Source: Myxococcota bacterium (GTDB taxonomy: Bacteria; Myxococcota_A; UBA796; CAJQPC01). Taken from it: 41,552 nucleotides of DNA. This document shows positions 8,042-17,467 of the stretch, one piece after another; the first letter of the stretch is position 1, and each line of letters opens with the position of its first letter. The stretch spans positions 1 through 41,552 of the forward strand of contig JAKLKE010000019.1 of assembly GCA_023150775.1 (NCBI GenBank), written 5' to 3'. Position numbers and translations under genes: made by a program. Under the pieces are notes generated by a model. That model worked only from the letters and a program-made list of their open reading frames with translations. It had not been told where the DNA came from and made no database searches.

Positions 8042-8070
8042 TTGAGGGCTTGAGGGGAAGGGTGTAGAAC
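8042..8070 (+). promoter_or_regulatory. Candidate promoter of the FG-GAP/MopE gene
   Basis: TTGAGG (8042-8047) and TAGAAC (8065-8070) are separated by 17 bp, with the ATG at 8102. The -35 overlaps a segment (8030-8047) that resembles one unit of the intergenic array at 31.8 kb (GTCG-GATCTTGAGG). Confidence 0.3.
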
Positions 8071-8101
8071 CAGCTCACCCCTGGCACCGAGGCACCCCCA
8101 C

Positions 8102-11100
8102 ATGCCACACCTCCGCGTCCTGACGCTGTCCCCGATCTTTGTGCTCCTCTCCTGTGTCCCCGGGAGGTCGGAGACAGCGGTAGAGATGCCGTCTGGGACG
8201 GCGTCATCGCCGGGCACGGTGAACGACGCGGCCTGGTGGCCCCTGGTCTCGGCGCGGCTGCAAGACTCGGCGCGGGCGATCTTTCCCCTCGGCGACGGCC
8301 GCTTTCAGGCGGATCTGCCCCACGCCGAGGGCTGGGCGGTGCTGGACGCCGGAGGCGTGGTGGTGGAGGATGAGGCCGGTCAGCGTGTGGGGCTGCGGGT
8401 CTCGGCCTGGGGTCGCGAGCGCCTGACGGCCCTAGACGACACGACGCCGAGCTTGGGCGACTGCCACCCCGCGGCGGGGTTGGCGCCAGACGGCTCCTGT
8501 CTCTCGGCCTTGGAGCAGGGCTTTGACGGCGGGCTCACCGCGTGGTGGGTCGGCGAAGGCCGGGGTGTTGAGCAAGGCTTCACCCTGACCGAGCGCCCCG
8601 CCGGGGACGGGCCCCTGCGTGTGGTCACCACCCTCGACGGCGCCTCGGCCCTGGTCGTGGATGGCGACGAGGCCCGCTTCATCGACCTGGCCGGCGCCCC
8701 GTGGACCGTGGACCAGCTCCTCGCCTGGGACGCCGCCGGGACGGCCCTCGACGTGTGGATGGAGGCCGAGGAGGACCGCCTGACCCTCTGGGTAGACGAC
8801 CGCTTCGCCCGTTACCCCATCGTCATCGACCCGCTGTACACCACGGCCTCGACCTCACTCTTGGGGTCGGGCTCGGCGGGCTACTTCGGTGAGGCGGTCT
8901 CCAACGCGGGGGACGTCAACTGCGACAAGTACGACGACGTGATCGTCGGCGCCCCCTCCTTGGGCTCGGGGCGCGGCACGGCCTACATCTTCCATGGCTC
9001 GGCGACCGGGGTGTCCTCGACGGCGGCCCGCTCCATCAACGGCGTCACCGCCGGGAACTACTTCGGCTTCGCCTTGGCGAGCCTGGGCGACGTGACCGGC
9101 GACGGCTGCGGCGAGATCGCGATCGGCGCCTACAACAACTCCTCGGGCAAAGGAGCGGTGTACATCTACCACGGCTCCTCCTCGGGCATCGGCTCCTCGG
9201 CCTCGACGACCCTGGCCGGCACGAGCTCCGGCGGCGAGTTCGGCTGGTCCGTTGACGGCGCCGGAGACGTGAACGGCGATGGTTACAACGATCTTGTTGT
9301 TGGAGCGGACTACATCGGCGCTGGGAACGGCGCGGCGTATGTCTACTACGGCGGCCCCTCCGGCATCAGCTCGACGTCGGTGACGAGCCTCGCGGGCTCG
9401 GGCGCGGGCTACTTCGGCTGGAGCGTGGCGGGCGTCGGGGACGTGAACGGCGACGGCTACGACGACATCGCCGTGGGCGCGCCGTACCACAGCGCCAGCG
9501 TCGGCCGGGTCTATGTGTTCCATGGCGCCAGCGCGGGCCTGGGCGGCAGCGTGGTGGCGACGCTCAGCGGGAGCGGCAGCGCCGCGGAGGCCTTCGGCTG
9601 GGCGGTCTCTGGCGCTGGGGACGTGAACGGCGACGGCTACGGTGACCTCGCCGTGGGCTCAAGCGACTACAGCTCGGCGACGGGCGCGGTCTATGTGTAC
9701 GAGGGCGGCTCAGGCGGCGTCTCGACGTCATACGATCTCCGCCTGCTCGGGGCGAGCACGGGGAGCTACTTCGGCTCCGCCGTGAGCGGCGGAGATGACA
9801 TCAACGCCGATGGTTACGACGATCTCATCGTCGGCGCCTACGGGATCAGCACAAACACCGGCGCGGCGTACCTGTTTGAGGGATCGAGCGCCGGGCTCGC
9901 TTCGACGGCGGTGACGTCCCTCTCTGGGCTCTCCACAGGCACCTACTTCGGCGCCGCCGTGAGCATGGCCGGGGACGTGAACAAGGATGGTTACGGTGAC
10001 GTGATCATCGGGGCCTTCGGCACCACGAGCAACCGCGGCGCGGCCTACGTCTTCCACGGCAACTGTGTAGACGGCGACGGCGACGGCTTCTGCCCGCCCA
10101 AAGACTGCGATGACAGCGACAACAAGACCTTCCCCGGCAGCGCCGAGAAGGACTCCGCCACGGACTGTATGTCCGACGCGGACGGCGACGGCTACGGGGA
10201 CGCGGCCCCAGCCTCGGGGGTGACCGCCGGGACGGACTGTGATGACAGCGCCAGCGGCGTGAGCCCTGGGGCGACGGAGATCGTCGCCGATGGTGTCGAT
10301 CAGACCTGTGACGGCGTTGAGCTCTGTTATGTCGATGATGACAATGACGGCTTCCGCGGCTCGGCGACGGTCAGCTCCTCGGACAGCGACTGTGCTGACG
10401 CGGGTGAGGTTGACGGGAGCTACCCCAGCGGGGACTGCGCTGACGACGACGCCTTCACCTACCCCGGCGCCGCCGCGTCGGACTCCGCCTCCGCCTGCAT
10501 GACCGACAACGACGGCGACGGCTATGGAGATCTGGGCCCCGCGACGGGGGTGACCGCGGGCACCGACTGCAACGACGGCTCGGCCTCGGTGAACCCCAAC
10601 GCCTCCGAGATCGTCTCCGATGGTGTGGATCAGGACTGCGACGGCGGGGACCTCTGCTATCAGGACGCAGACAGCGACGGCTTCCGAGGCGATCTGACCA
10701 TCGGCTCGGCGGATCTGGACTGTGTGGATGGGTTCGAGGCGCCGAGCGCCCAGGCCAGCGGCGACTGTGACGACAGCTCCGCGCTGACCTTCCCCGGCGC
10801 GGCGCTGAACGACTCCGCCACGGCTTGTATGGCCGACAACGACGGCGACGGCTTCGGCGACATCGGCGCGACCGGGGCGGTGAGCCCGGGGACGGACTGT
10901 GACGACGCCAGCGCCGATCGGTATCCTGGCGCCAACGAAGAGATCGGCGACGGCGTAGACCAGAGCTGCGACGGCCGCGAGCTCTGTTATGTCGATGACG
11001 ACGACGACGGCTTCCACACCGGGGCCACGCTCAGCTCCGCCGACGAGGACTGCGCGGACTCCGGCGAGGCGAACGCCTTAGACAGCGACGGCGACTGTGA

Positions 11101-12514
11101 TGACAGCGACTCCAGCATCTTCCCCGGCGCCGCTGAAGGGGTCGGCGATGAGGTGGATCAGAGCTGTGATGGCGTCGAGCTGTGTTTTGTGGACACAGAC
11201 GGCGACGGCTTCCACGCGGGCCTGAGCGTGAGCTCCTCCGATGTGCTCTGCGACGGGGCCGGAGAGCTGAGCGCGGCGGCGCCTTCGGGGGACTGTGACG
11301 ACGGCTCGGCCTTGACCTTCCCCGGCGCGGCGCCGATGGACTCGGCGACGGCCTGCATGATCGACGCCGACGGAGACGGCTATGGGGCCTCCGCGGTGTC
11401 GAGCGCCGTGAGCGCGGGCAGCGACTGTGACGACGTTGAGGCCAGCGTCAACCCGGGCGCCACCGAGGGCGTCGGCGACGGCGTCGATCAGGACTGCGAC
11501 GGTGAGGAGCGCTGTTATGTAGACGCGGACGGCGACGGATACCGCTTGGAGGACGAGGTAATCTCCGCCGATGTAGACTGTGAAGACGCCGGGGAGGCGA
11601 CGGCCAGCCTGCCCTTGGGCGACTGTGATGACAGCGACCTGGCGTTTCACCCCGACGCCGCCGAGACCGACTGCACCGATCCCAACGACTACAACTGTGA
11701 TGGATCGACGGGCTACGAGAACAAAGACGGCGACGCCTTCGCCGCCTGCGCGGAGTGTGACGACAACAACTCCTCGGTGTATCCCGGCGCGACGGAGACC
11801 TGCGGCGACGGCGTAGACTCCGACTGTGACACATCCGGCGGGCCCACCGGGGACGAAGACGGCGACGGCCTGGACTACGGCGCCGAGCGTGACCTCGGCA
11901 CGTCAGACTGCGCGACAGACAGCGATCTGGACGGGATCGACGACGCCGAAGAGCAGGGCGTCGGCACCGACCCCACCGTCGCCGACAGCGATGGGGACGG
12001 GCTCTTGGACGGTGATGAGCTTTCTGAGAACACGAACCCCATGGTCGCTGACAGCGACGCGGACGGTCTGACGGACGGGGAGGAGGTCTCTATGGGGACC
12101 GATCCGCTGCTCGCCGACACAGACGCCGATGGGATCAACGACGGTGAGGAGCTCACGGCGGGCACGGACCCCCTGCTCGCCGACAGCGACGCCGACGGGC
12201 TCTCTGACGGCGACGAGCGCGGCTACGGCACCGACGCCTTGAACCCCGACACCGACGACGACGGCGTGACCGACGGCGACGAGGTCGCGGCGGGCACGGA
12301 TCCCCTCGTCGCTGAAGGGGGAGATGACTCCGGCGGCGACGACAGCGGCGGCGACGGCGACAGCGGCGACGCCGACGACACCGGGGTGGTGGACGACACC
12401 GGCGTCGGCGACGACAAGACCGGCTGCGGCTGCTCCACCGAGGAGCGCCCGACGAGCGGACTCTGGCTCGGGCTCTTGGGCCTGCTCAGCTTCACCCGGC
12501 GGCGGTCGCGCTGA
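8102..12514 (+). CDS. Giant surface protein: FG-GAP propeller, MopE-like repeats, TSP3 repeats, MYXO-CTERM tail
   Basis: A 1470-aa exported protein. A lipobox LLSC (Cys18) is followed by a domain ending YPIVIDPLYT (about residue 245). Seven FG-GAP/integrin-alpha-type repeats come next (about 250-655; pattern GxYFGxxVxxxGDVNGDGYDDxxVGA), enough for one seven-bladed propeller. Residues about 656-1240 hold MopE-like repeats (DGDGDGYG, DCDD, PGA.E, DGVDQ.CDG), which should bind calcium. About 1250-1400 are thrombospondin type-3 repeats (DSDADGLTDGEE). A Gly/Asp linker leads to GCGCSTEERP, a hydrophobic stretch and RRRSR, which is a MYXO-CTERM-like sorting tail. Such proteins are surface-displayed adhesins or matrix proteins. 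Having both an N-terminal lipobox and a C-terminal tail is odd. The start has GAGG 9 nt upstream. Confidence 0.85.
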   Translation: MPHLRVLTLSPIFVLLSCVPGRSETAVEMPSGTASSPGTVNDAAWWPLVSARLQDSARAIFPLGDGRFQADLPHAEGWAVLDAGGVVVEDEAGQRVGLRVSAWGRERLTALDDTTPSLGDCHPAAGLAPDGSCLSALEQGFDGGLTAWWVGEGRGVEQGFTLTERPAGDGPLRVVTTLDGASALVVDGDEARFIDLAGAPWTVDQLLAWDAAGTALDVWMEAEEDRLTLWVDDRFARYPIVIDPLYTTASTSLLGSGSAGYFGEAVSNAGDVNCDKYDDVIVGAPSLGSGRGTAYIFHGSATGVSSTAARSINGVTAGNYFGFALASLGDVTGDGCGEIAIGAYNNSSGKGAVYIYHGSSSGIGSSASTTLAGTSSGGEFGWSVDGAGDVNGDGYNDLVVGADYIGAGNGAAYVYYGGPSGISSTSVTSLAGSGAGYFGWSVAGVGDVNGDGYDDIAVGAPYHSASVGRVYVFHGASAGLGGSVVATLSGSGSAAEAFGWAVSGAGDVNGDGYGDLAVGSSDYSSATGAVYVYEGGSGGVSTSYDLRLLGASTGSYFGSAVSGGDDINADGYDDLIVGAYGISTNTGAAYLFEGSSAGLASTAVTSLSGLSTGTYFGAAVSMAGDVNKDGYGDVIIGAFGTTSNRGAAYVFHGNCVDGDGDGFCPPKDCDDSDNKTFPGSAEKDSATDCMSDADGDGYGDAAPASGVTAGTDCDDSASGVSPGATEIVADGVDQTCDGVELCYVDDDNDGFRGSATVSSSDSDCADAGEVDGSYPSGDCADDDAFTYPGAAASDSASACMTDNDGDGYGDLGPATGVTAGTDCNDGSASVNPNASEIVSDGVDQDCDGGDLCYQDADSDGFRGDLTIGSADLDCVDGFEAPSAQASGDCDDSSALTFPGAALNDSATACMADNDGDGFGDIGATGAVSPGTDCDDASADRYPGANEEIGDGVDQSCDGRELCYVDDDDDGFHTGATLSSADEDCADSGEANALDSDGDCDDSDSSIFPGAAEGVGDEVDQSCDGVELCFVDTDGDGFHAGLSVSSSDVLCDGAGELSAAAPSGDCDDGSALTFPGAAPMDSATACMIDADGDGYGASAVSSAVSAGSDCDDVEASVNPGATEGVGDGVDQDCDGEERCYVDADGDGYRLEDEVISADVDCEDAGEATASLPLGDCDDSDLAFHPDAAETDCTDPNDYNCDGSTGYENKDGDAFAACAECDDNNSSVYPGATETCGDGVDSDCDTSGGPTGDEDGDGLDYGAERDLGTSDCATDSDLDGIDDAEEQGVGTDPTVADSDGDGLLDGDELSENTNPMVADSDADGLTDGEEVSMGTDPLLADTDADGINDGEELTAGTDPLLADSDADGLSDGDERGYGTDALNPDTDDDGVTDGDEVAAGTDPLVAEGGDDSGGDDSGGDGDSGDADDTGVVDDTGVGDDKTGCGCSTEERPTSGLWLGLLGLLSFTRRRSR
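10069..11700 (+). repeat. MopE-like Asp/Cys-rich coding repeats
   Basis: Within the surface-protein gene, units of roughly 85-110 codons recur with DGDG-Y/F-G, DCDD, F/YPGA and DGVDQ-CDG. A second set of similar units lies in the lectin gene at 33240-34480. Shared coding repeats could recombine, and this region is a likely source of assembly error. Confidence 0.7.
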
Positions 12515-12616
12515 GCGAGGCCCTTCGGCGGCGACCGCGACCCTCGGCGCGAAACCAACGCTCGGCCGTGGCATCCTCTCGCCTTGTCCTGCGTGGTCTC
12601 AACTCGGAGCGCCTTC

Positions 12617-13297
12617 ATGTACTCTGCTTCTCTCCTTCGCGCCGCCTGCCTGCTCACCCTGATGGGCTGCGCCCACACCCCCAACGGCGAAGGCACGAAG
12701 CCGCCGCGCACCATGGAGACCACGGCCGCCCCGACCGTGGGTGTGCTGCCCGAGGGCATCGGCGTCCCGGCGGGCAGCCCCGCCCCCGACGCGGAGCTTG
12801 AGTTCGCGAGCGGCGGCGGGACGGTGAACCTCAAGAGCCTCTACGCCGATGGCCCGGTGCTCCTCGTGTTTTATCGCGGCGGCTGGTGCCCCTTCTGCAA
12901 CTACCAGGTGCATGAGCTCGCCCAGGCCTGGCCCGATTTTCAGGCCCGGGGCGTCACCCCGGTGCTGGTGAGCGTCGATCGTGTGGACGAGGCCGCCAAG
13001 ACCCAGGCGAGCTGGGAGATCCCCTTCCCGGTGCTCTCAGACCCGACGCTCAACGCCCACAACGCCTGGAACGTCAACTTTGTCGTCGATGAGGAGACGA
13101 TCAAAAAATACGCCCGGTTTGGCATCGATCTGGAGGAGTCCTCCGGGCAGACCCACCACACCATCGCCGTGCCGTCGATGTTTCTGGTCGACCGCGACGG
13201 CGTGGTGCGCTGGGCCCACGCGGAGCTCGACTACCGGACCCGCCCCACGGTGGAGCAGGTCTTGGTGGCGATTGACGGGGCGATCCCGCGCGGCTGA
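12617..13297 (+). CDS. Peroxiredoxin-like (AhpC/TSA) lipoprotein
   Basis: A 226-aa predicted lipoprotein with lipobox LMGC (Cys18), then a thioredoxin-fold domain. VLLVFYRGGWCPFCNYQ carries the CxxC pair C91/C94 in the position of the peroxiredoxin-like family. PVLVSVDRVDEAAK and PFPVLSDPTLNAHNAWNV follow as in AhpC/TSA members, and MFLVDRDGVVRW gives the last strand. The expected role is thiol-dependent reduction of peroxides or disulphides outside the cytoplasm. The CxxC could make it more thioredoxin-like than a one-Cys peroxidase. The ATG at 12617 was chosen for its GGAG at 12606-12609 and the signal peptide; the longer frame from 12584 lacks these. Transcribed alone. Confidence 0.85.
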   Translation: MYSASLLRAACLLTLMGCAHTPNGEGTKPPRTMETTAAPTVGVLPEGIGVPAGSPAPDAELEFASGGGTVNLKSLYADGPVLLVFYRGGWCPFCNYQVHELAQAWPDFQARGVTPVLVSVDRVDEAAKTQASWEIPFPVLSDPTLNAHNAWNVNFVVDEETIKKYARFGIDLEESSGQTHHTIAVPSMFLVDRDGVVRWAHAELDYRTRPTVEQVLVAIDGAIPRG

Positions 13298-13316
13298 TCG
13301 CCCCGGGGCGGCGCGA

Positions 13317-14042
13317 CTAGGGGCAATACTCGGCGAGGCTCTGTACGGAGTCTACGCCGACCGTAGAGCCGCTGCGGATCACGAACTCGCTGGCGCCAAT
13401 CTCCGAGGCGCCGGGCGCCCAGTCGTAGGTGTAGCCCAGGCGGGTCCAGGGGTAGCCGTCCTCGCCGTAAGACGAGGCCATGAGCCCGTCGATCCAGTCT
13501 TTGTGGTCTTGGGAGACCTCGGCGGGGAAGTCGAGAGACGCGACGGAGTCGGTCACCTCGGGGTCGGGGCTGGGGCGGAAGAGGTCTTCGGGGTGAACCC
13601 GGAGCTGCACAAAGCGGTCTTTTCCGGTGCCCGCGGGCAGGCCGAGGTGCTGCTCCAGACGTAAGGTGAGGGCGTCGGCGTCGAGATCGAGGCTCGAACA
13701 CATCGTCTGCACCTCGGGCGTCGTCGTCACCCACACGTCGACGCCGACGGTGGTGTCCGCGCCGACGCCGCTGTCATAGCCGTTCCACGAGGTCCAGGTG
13801 ACGACGAGCACGCGGCCCTCGGCGTCAAAATCGAGGCCCGTGTTGCTCTCGCTGATCGAGATGAGCTTGTCGTAGACCTCGTCGGTGTCAGCCACGGCGG
13901 CGTCAGCGACGGCGGCGGCGTAGAGCGCGGCGAGATCGACCTCGCCGGTCTCTTGGGTGTCGTCGGTGTTGCTGTCGTCGGTCGTCCCGTCGTCACCTTT
14001 GCAGCCGAGGAGGAGGGTGAGGCTGAGGGTCAAGATCGTCAT
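13317..14042 (-). CDS. Lipoprotein of unknown function
   Basis: A 241-aa protein not assigned to a family. Its signal ends in lipobox LLGC (Cys14), followed by a low-complexity Asp/Thr linker (GDDGTTDDSNTDD) like others in this window. The mature domain has VLVVTWTSWNGYDSG, VGVDVWVTTTPE, LRLEQHLGLPAGTGKDRFVQLRVHPEDLFRP and a C-terminal SLAEYCP; Cys residues at mid-domain and near the end could pair. The ATG at 14042 is chosen for the signal and an upstream GGAGA about 9 nt away; the ORF runs further upstream without a signal. It converges on the peroxiredoxin-like gene with 19 bp between them. It is probably exported, and no enzyme motif is visible. Confidence 0.7.
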   Translation of the reverse strand: MTILTLSLTLLLGCKGDDGTTDDSNTDDTQETGEVDLAALYAAAVADAAVADTDEVYDKLISISESNTGLDFDAEGRVLVVTWTSWNGYDSGVGADTTVGVDVWVTTTPEVQTMCSSLDLDADALTLRLEQHLGLPAGTGKDRFVQLRVHPEDLFRPSPDPEVTDSVASLDFPAEVSQDHKDWIDGLMASSYGEDGYPWTRLGYTYDWAPGASEIGASEFVIRSGSTVGVDSVQSLAEYCP

Positions 14043-14201
14043 GAGGGTCGTCTCCAGGGGGTGAGGACCGTCGAGTCGCCTGAGGCGTCGAGGGCCAGCC
14101 CAAGGGTATCCCGGCGGCGGGCCTCTTGATGGCTCAGCCCCAGGTCGTAAGCGACGTAAATGAGCGTCTCTTGAGCGGTTTTGCGCGGCCAGCAAGCCCG
14201 C

Positions 14202-15830
14202 TCAGCGCGCCTTGGCCAAGACCGCGCGGTCGTTACGCCACACGATCTCCCACGCCGGCTCGTTCACCAGCGCCCACAGCCGCGCGAAGTTCTGTTGGGC
14301 TTTGGGATCGGGGGAGTCTGGGCGACGGGAGGCCACGACCGCCCAGCGGGCGCCGTCTCCGGTGGGCGCGGTGAGGTAGGCCTCACAGATCGTGGCGACG
14401 TCGTCCTGCACGGTGTCTTGCCACAGGTTCGCCAGAGGCCCGGTCCAGGTGACCTGGGGCAAGAGCGCGAGGTTGACGCTGTGCCCGGCGCAGTCGAGCA
14501 GGGTGTCGCCGGGCTGCACCACGGCGCGGGCGGCGCTCGCGGCTTGGTTCCAGGAGGTGTAGGTAGCGTCGAGCTGGGTGGCCGAGGGGCTGTGGCGGTC
14601 GGCGGGGTCGGCCTGGGCCGCCCAGAGGCCAAGGCCCACGAGGGAGACCGCGCCCAGCGCCTCGCCGAGCCAAGGTGGGACACCCTCGCCGATCAGGCCC
14701 CGAAGGGCGTCGCCGAGGCCCTGGGTGAGCCGGGCGAGGCCGATGGCGGGCCCCGCCGCCGCCAACACGCCGAGCTGCAAGAGGTACCGATCGGGCATCG
14801 GCGTGAACAGGAGCAAGGCCCCGAAGCCGAGCGCGGGGATGATCACCCCACACAGTCCCTCCAAGACGCCGCCGAAGCGCCGCCCGGCGGGCAGGAGCGC
14901 CAAAGGCAGCAGGCCCAAGCCCAAGGAGAGGCCCAAGGGCAGGTGACGGCGCATGGGGTCGGTGAGGTTGTGCTTGAGCGTGGCGGCGGCGCAGGGATCT
15001 CGCACAAACGACTGGGTGAGCAGGCGGGTGTTGGGCACAGACGCGCAGGCGGAGATCAGCTCGGGATCCCGGGAGTTCTGGATGTAGCGGGCGACGACGT
15101 CTTGCTGAATCACCCGCTTCTGCTCGACGCTCAGCTCCTTAAACGGGAGCTGCCCGAAGCCGGTCTTGAGGCGCTGGCCGATGGGCAAGGCCAAGGCGAC
15201 GGCGAGCGCGGCGATCCCGAGCCTCTGTTTGAGGCCCTCGGCCCGCCACACGCCCAGGGCGACGAGGCCCAGAGCGCCGGGCAACATCATCACGCCGCGG
15301 TCGTCGGTGGCGTAGCTCACCCCGGCCAAGGCCCCGGTGAGCGCGGCCAGGGGCAGGCTCGGCCAGCGGGCCAAGGCGGCGGCGCTGGCCAAAGCCAAGG
15401 CGGAGGTGGCGGCGAGCAAGGGGTAGAGGTTCCCGGCGCGGGCGGCCTCCAGGTTGGGCGCGACGCTCGCCACGAGCAGCGCGGCCAAGGCCCCGGCGAA
15501 GCGCCCGCCGAGCGCCCGTCCCAAGACCCCCGCCGAGAGCGCCACGGCGGCCATGGACAGCCCACCCCACACGATCGCCGCGTTGGGCACGCTGCCCAAC
15601 CAGCCGCCGGTCACGCTCACCAAGAAGCCGTGCAGCGGGCGCCGGAAGGAGTCGTAGCGCTCCGCCTCGCCGAGCCCGACCATCCAGGCGTTGAACAGGT
15701 AGTCTGGCCAGCGGTAGCCGCCGAGCTGCTCATCCAGCACAAACGCCCGCCCGTCGCGCCACAAGAGCGCCCAGGCCGCGAGCACAGCCAGGACGGTCGG
15801 CAGCTCAGCCAGGGCGGCGCGAAGCCTCAC
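14202..15830 (-). CDS. Polytopic membrane protein, paralogue B (GT-C-like, function unknown)
   Basis: A 542-aa protein with about ten or more hydrophobic segments and a soluble C-terminal domain, the general shape of GT-C glycosyltransferases. An acidic VLDE pair lies in the first loop, where GT-C enzymes keep catalytic acids, but identity with that superfamily is inference. It is a clear paralogue of the preceding gene. Shared blocks are GYRWPDY, YD-FR-PLHG, a loop ISACAS...LLT...PCA..LKHNL, RHSPS..QLD..Y..W and LLDCAG..VNLALLP. Four cysteines are in common. The start is a GTG whose GTGA overlaps the upstream stop, so translation is probably coupled. Last gene of the operon. Confidence 0.7.
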   Translation of the reverse strand: MRLRAALAELPTVLAVLAAWALLWRDGRAFVLDEQLGGYRWPDYLFNAWMVGLGEAERYDSFRRPLHGFLVSVTGGWLGSVPNAAIVWGGLSMAAVALSAGVLGRALGGRFAGALAALLVASVAPNLEAARAGNLYPLLAATSALALASAAALARWPSLPLAALTGALAGVSYATDDRGVMMLPGALGLVALGVWRAEGLKQRLGIAALAVALALPIGQRLKTGFGQLPFKELSVEQKRVIQQDVVARYIQNSRDPELISACASVPNTRLLTQSFVRDPCAAATLKHNLTDPMRRHLPLGLSLGLGLLPLALLPAGRRFGGVLEGLCGVIIPALGFGALLLFTPMPDRYLLQLGVLAAAGPAIGLARLTQGLGDALRGLIGEGVPPWLGEALGAVSLVGLGLWAAQADPADRHSPSATQLDATYTSWNQAASAARAVVQPGDTLLDCAGHSVNLALLPQVTWTGPLANLWQDTVQDDVATICEAYLTAPTGDGARWAVVASRRPDSPDPKAQQNFARLWALVNEPAWEIVWRNDRAVLAKAR

Positions 15831-17467
15831 GGCGTCCCTCCGCGCCAGAGCTCAAAGTCGCCGGTGGACCACACCTTCGTCCAGCCGCTGTGGGCTTCTA
15901 AGGCCGCGCCGAGATCTACCCGGCGTTTGGGGCCGCCCCGCACCGGGGCATACTCCACCGTGAGCGAACGATCGACGGAGATCGCGCCTTCTCCAGCCTC
16001 AATCCAGGCGAGGCAGGCCAGGCTGTGGTCGTCGGTCATCGACGGGGCGCCGGTGTTCATCAGGGGCAAGCTGTGGCGCCGCTCGGGGAGCATGGCGAGG
16101 TCTACATAATACAGAGAGCAGTCGAGGTAGGGCTCGTCAGGGTTGAGGCGGGTGGTCACCCCGGCGGCGGCGCGGCTCCAACGACTGTATTGGGGATCGA
16201 GCTGCTCCGGCGAAGGTCTGTGGCGGCTCGCCGGGTCACCCAGCCAGGCGAAGATCGCCGCGATCAGCGCCAACACGCCGCCGAGGGCGGTCTGGGCGCG
16301 GGCCGGGGCCAAGGCGGCGAGGCGGGCCAAGGCCACGGGCACGGCCAAGGCGAGGGGGAAGCCCATCGGCGCCAGATATCGTTCGGGAAGGGGCGTGATG
16401 AGCGCGAAGGCGACGATCGCCGCCGCCGGGGCCACGACGCCAAAGAGGCCCTCCAGGCTGCCGCGCAGGCCGCGCCCGCCGGGCACCAAGGCCAAGACGA
16501 TGGCCAAGGCCGTCCAGCGCCCGAACGGCGCCTGACCGGGGAGCTGATCCTCTAGGTTGTGCCGCAGCACGGCCTTGGCGCAGGGCGTCGAGAGGTAGTC
16601 TCGGGTGAGGAGCTGGTCTTCACTCATCGACGCGCAGGCGGAGATCACCTCGGCCCGGGCCGCGATCTGCACCCAGCGGTGGACGACGCCGCGCTGGTGG
16701 CGGAGCTTCTCGGCCTCGCTCATCGCGTGCTGGCCGGTCTGCCCGAGGGCCTCGACGCTCCAGGGGCCGACAGCCATGCCCAAGGCGAAGACGGGCGGCA
16801 TGAGCCAGCGCCGCCAGCCGAGGCCCGGGGCCGTGGCGCCCAAGAGCACGAGCGCCGCCGCCGCCGGGGCGAAGAGCAGGCCCCGGGTGTCGACGCCCCA
16901 GGCCAGGCCGCCCGCGAGGCCAGCGCCCCCGGCGAAGATCAAGCCCGGCCAGCGCGCGGCGGCGACGGCGAGGCCCAAGGAGAGCCCGCCGAGCCCCGAG
17001 AGCAGGGCGTAGCTGTTCGCCCAGCGCGACATCCAGGCGGCGGTGTGGGTCCAGGGCAAGGTGAGCGCGGCGAGGCCCCCGGCCCAAGGTCCGCCCAAGG
17101 CGCGCCCGGCGAGGGCGGCGGCGAGCACGAGGGCCAAGGTGGAGCCCGAAGAGATCAGCACGGCGGCGTCGCTAAAGCGCCCCAGCGCCTCGCCGAGCCA
17201 GGCGAGCAAGGCGCCGTGGAGCGGGTGCCGGAAGGGATCGTAGAGGTTCGCCTGCCGCGCGGCGACGACCATGGCCTCCGCGACGTAGTCCGGCCAGCGG
17301 TAGCCCACGAAGCTGCCGTCGAGCACCCAGGCCCGGCCCATCCACCACAGGCCCAGCGCCCCGCCGAGGGCGCCCAAGGCGACCGGCAGCTCTCGGAGCC
17401 AGAGGCGAGGGGGCGGGGGTGTCGTCATCTTGGCTGCACCCGGGCGGGGAGGGGACGGGGGGATCAT
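15827..17467 (-). CDS. Polytopic membrane protein, paralogue A (GT-C-like, function unknown)
   Basis: A 546-aa multi-pass membrane protein, paralogous along its length to the next gene, with the same conserved loops (GYRWPDY, LYDPFRHPLHG, ISACAS..PCA..LRHNL, RHRPS..QLDPQY..W, YLDCSLYYVDLAMLP). The first-loop acidic pair seen in paralogue B is VLDG here, so if the family is catalytic this copy may have altered activity. The paired arrangement suggests a heterodimer, or duplication with divergence. The ATG at 17467 overlaps the upstream stop (ATGA); Met14 (17428) is an alternative start nearer the first helix. The region is extremely GC-rich and its mirror ORFs are artefacts. Confidence 0.7.
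   Translation of the reverse strand: MIPPSPPRPGAAKMTTPPPPRLWLRELPVALGALGGALGLWWMGRAWVLDGSFVGYRWPDYVAEAMVVAARQANLYDPFRHPLHGALLAWLGEALGRFSDAAVLISSGSTLALVLAAALAGRALGGPWAGGLAALTLPWTHTAAWMSRWANSYALLSGLGGLSLGLAVAAARWPGLIFAGGAGLAGGLAWGVDTRGLLFAPAAAALVLLGATAPGLGWRRWLMPPVFALGMAVGPWSVEALGQTGQHAMSEAEKLRHQRGVVHRWVQIAARAEVISACASMSEDQLLTRDYLSTPCAKAVLRHNLEDQLPGQAPFGRWTALAIVLALVPGGRGLRGSLEGLFGVVAPAAAIVAFALITPLPERYLAPMGFPLALAVPVALARLAALAPARAQTALGGVLALIAAIFAWLGDPASRHRPSPEQLDPQYSRWSRAAAGVTTRLNPDEPYLDCSLYYVDLAMLPERRHSLPLMNTGAPSMTDDHSLACLAWIEAGEGAISVDRSLTVEYAPVRGGPKRRVDLGAALEAHSGWTKVWSTGDFELWRGGTP

Noticed and set aside
9728-11017. A 429-aa minus-strand ORF rich in Val, Ala and Gly
   Set aside because: Complement of Asp/Gly repeats in the MopE-like region; repeats on one strand give open frames on the other.
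14181-16109. A 642-aa plus-strand ORF
   Set aside because: It is the complement of the two membrane-protein genes, rich in Gly, Gln, Arg and Glu with no recognisable domain.
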